Part shown: positions 8,211 through 9,183 of the stretch, in pieces
Layout of the letters: each line of letters starts with the position of its first letter
Numbering within the stretch: the stretch's first letter is position 1
NCBI GenBank assembly: GCA_021852245.1
Contig: JAJZNY010000357.1
Coordinates: 1 to 9,183, forward strand
Direction of reading: 5' to 3'
Length of the DNA stretch: 9,183 nucleotides
Source: Planctomycetota bacterium
GTDB taxonomy: Bacteria; Planctomycetota; Phycisphaerae; WQYP01
Program-made: the position numbers and the translations under genes
The notes under the pieces: model-generated
Told to the model about the DNA's origin: nothing
The model's database searches: none
What the model saw: the letters and a program-made list of their open reading frames with translations, nothing else

Positions 8211-8240
8211 TGAATCCGGGCGAAGCCCGAGTGCAATTCA
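8211..8240. terminator. Hairpin between convergent ligA and tag (possible bidirectional terminator)
   Basis: CGGGC (8217-8221) pairs with GCCCG (8225-8229) around a GAA loop. TGAAT (8211-8215) can pair with ATTCA (8236-8240) outside it across an internal loop. It starts 8 bases after the ligA stop and its far end overlaps the tag stop codon. No U-tract follows on either strand, so intrinsic termination is only a suggestion. Confidence 0.35.
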
Positions 8241-8867
8241 GGACGGCCGATCCGAGGCGGCCTCCCATGCCGTCGGGTGACAATGGCAATCGATGAGATG
8301 ATCATTAATGATTCCCGTCGCCTGCATGAAGCTGTAACAGATCGTTGACCCCACAAAACTGAATCCGCGCCCGCGGAGGTCGCCGCTGAGCTTGCTGGAT
8401 AACGAATCGCTGGTGGGAACATCCGACGGCAGGCGCGGAGAGCGTACCCACGGTCGGCCGTCCACATAACGCCACAGCCATGCGTCAAACGAACCGAATT
8501 CTTCCTGCACAGAGATAAATGCCCGGGCGTTCTGGACCGCGGATTCGAGCTTCCTTCGATTGCGGATGAGCCCGACATGACCGAGCAATTTTTCAATTCG
8601 CTTTGCGGTGAATCTTGCGACGAGCTGCGGGTCAAAATCATTAAACGCCTCGCGGTACGCCGCACGCTTTCGGAGTACGCATTCCCAACTCAGTCCGGCC
8701 TGGGCACCTTCAAGTATGAGAAATTCAAAGAGCTGCCGGTCGTCGTGCACCGGCCGGCCCCATTCGTGATCATGGTAATCGGCCAGCAACTCCCCCTTGG
8801 CCCACGGGCACCGGCGGGGTGCGGAGGCGAGATTTGGAGTCGGGCGTTTTCGCCTTGGATTTGGCAT
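8238..8867 (-). CDS. tag: DNA-3-methyladenine glycosylase I
   Basis: It removes 3-methyladenine from alkylated DNA, the first step of base excision repair; LigA encoded next door seals the final nick in that pathway. The 209-residue product follows E. coli Tag closely: 'CPWAK' (Cys20), 'YHDHEWG' (His32), 'LEGAQAGLSW' (with the conserved Glu53), 'FDP', 'IRNRRK', 'FVGSTICYSFMQATGIINDH' region and the last zinc ligands His190 and Cys194. These match the four zinc ligands of E. coli Tag (Cys4, His17, His175, Cys179) with the same final spacing. The N-terminus carries about 15 extra basic and Pro residues and the C-terminus about 10 extra. The start at 8867 has AAAGG 9 bases upstream. It may be driven by the promoter inside the tandem repeat upstream. 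Confidence 0.95.
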   Translation of the reverse strand: MPNPRRKRPTPNLASAPRRCPWAKGELLADYHDHEWGRPVHDDRQLFEFLILEGAQAGLSWECVLRKRAAYREAFNDFDPQLVARFTAKRIEKLLGHVGLIRNRRKLESAVQNARAFISVQEEFGSFDAWLWRYVDGRPWVRSPRLPSDVPTSDSLSSKLSGDLRGRGFSFVGSTICYSFMQATGIINDHLIDCHCHPTAWEAASDRPS

Positions 8868-8906
8868 CGGGTTGTACCTTTATTTATGCTGCCGAGCCTT
8901 TATCAT

Positions 8907-9055
8907 TCTGTCAACCGATATCGGGATGCCCACCAGCTGTTTCTCCAATGAGATCATGGATCATATAGCCTGATAGTCTCTCTGTCAACCGATATCGGGA
9001 TGCCCACCAGCTGTTTCTCCAATGAGATCATGGATCATATAGCCTGATAGTCTCT
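8907..9055. repeat. Perfect tandem duplication, two copies, period 74 bp
   Basis: The stretch beginning TCTGTCAACC at 8907 is repeated without a mismatch from 8981. The two 75-base copies (8907-8981 and 8981-9055) share one base. Each contains the 10-base palindrome CCGATATCGG (8915-8924 and 8989-8998). The matching ends at 8906/8980 on one side and 8982/9056 on the other. It lies between divergent tag and the gene starting at 9178, so it occupies the regulatory region of both. No open reading frame of note runs through it. Confidence 0.95.
8960..8988 (-). promoter_or_regulatory. Strong sigma70-type promoter across the repeat junction, facing tag
   Basis: On the minus strand a perfect TTGACA (8983-8988, in copy 2) is followed by exactly 17 bases and then TATGAT (8960-8965, in copy 1), five of six matches to the -10 consensus. 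Predicted transcription would begin near 8953, about 85 bases before the tag start codon. The pairing exists only because the two copies abut: copy 1's TTGACA has no comparable -10 after it, and copy 2's TATGAT has no comparable -35 before it. Confidence 0.55.
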
Positions 9056-9076
9056 TCGTTCCAGCGGTCCGCAGGC

Positions 9077-9105
9077 TTAACGTAATGCCCAAGCGTGGCT
9101 AGAAT
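9077..9105 (+). promoter_or_regulatory. Candidate sigma70-type promoter for the gene at 9178
   Basis: TTAACG (9077-9082; four of six) is followed by 17 bases and TAGAAT (9100-9105; five of six). A transcript would start near 9112, leaving a leader of about 66 bases before the ATG at 9178. Spacing and position are good; there is no independent support. Confidence 0.4.
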
Positions 9106-9177
9106 GCAGGCGTGGGTGGATATTGGTTTTCCGCCCGGCTCGGTTTGGCCCCTGTTGAATGCGATAAGGATTGATCT

Positions 9178-9183
9178 ATGCCG
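9178..9183 (+). CDS. First two codons of a gene cut by the window end
   Basis: ATG CCG at the extreme right is preceded by AAGGA (9166-9170) with a 7-base spacer, and a promoter-like pair lies upstream. The protein is not visible, so no function can be given. Confidence 0.45.

Noticed and set aside
8577..8951. 124-codon + strand open frame running into the tandem repeat
   Set aside because: It is antisense to tag for most of its length and ends within the repeat; there is no ribosome site or motif to support it.
8907..9055. CRISPR array
   Set aside because: There are only two long, directly abutting copies with no spacers between them, so this is a tandem duplication.

Overview
This is a GC-rich bacterial chromosomal segment made mostly of housekeeping genes. 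It carries two accessory patches: phage-like structural genes at the left edge and a TIGR04255/Fic cassette in the middle. The compact layout, strong AAGGAGG-type ribosome binding sites and NAD-dependent ligase indicate a bacterium. The protein flavour (LigA, the Ndk C-terminal tail, the mix of neighbours) makes me think of a Planctomycetota/PVC-group or similar environmental organism, but I cannot prove the phylum from sequence alone.

Layout. Positions 1-932 hold the end of an unidentified gene and two small genes that look like phage tail genes (tail-terminator-like and tail-tube-like). They run head-on into acpS (minus strand, 952-1332), which makes holo-acyl carrier protein. A Nudix-family hydrolase (1438-2163) is divergent from acpS. 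A three-ORF block follows at 2225-3961: a TIGR04255-family protein with a TTG start, a small unrecognised ORF overlapping it by 4 bases, and a Fic-domain protein in another frame. A plausible sigma70-type promoter at 2149-2177 stands just in front of the block. The small ORF and the Fic ORF may be one gene split by a single-base frameshift.

The + strand then continues with four closely spaced genes, probably co-transcribed: ndk (nucleoside diphosphate kinase, 4040-4510), a single-domain cupin (4546-4911), a ClsB-like cardiolipin synthase (4937-6133) and ligA (6149-8203). The gaps between them are 35, 25 and 15 bases. The convergent minus-strand gene tag (3-methyladenine DNA glycosylase I, 8238-8867) is a second DNA-repair function next to ligA. 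A hairpin lies between the two and overlaps the tag stop codon.

Upstream of tag is a perfect tandem duplication (period 74 bp, 8907-9055). Its junction places a perfect TTGACA 17 bases from TATGAT on the minus strand, so the duplication itself appears to create a strong-looking promoter facing tag. On the + strand, another promoter-like pair (9077-9105) and an AAGGA ribosome binding site precede a gene whose ATG at 9178 starts just before the window ends.
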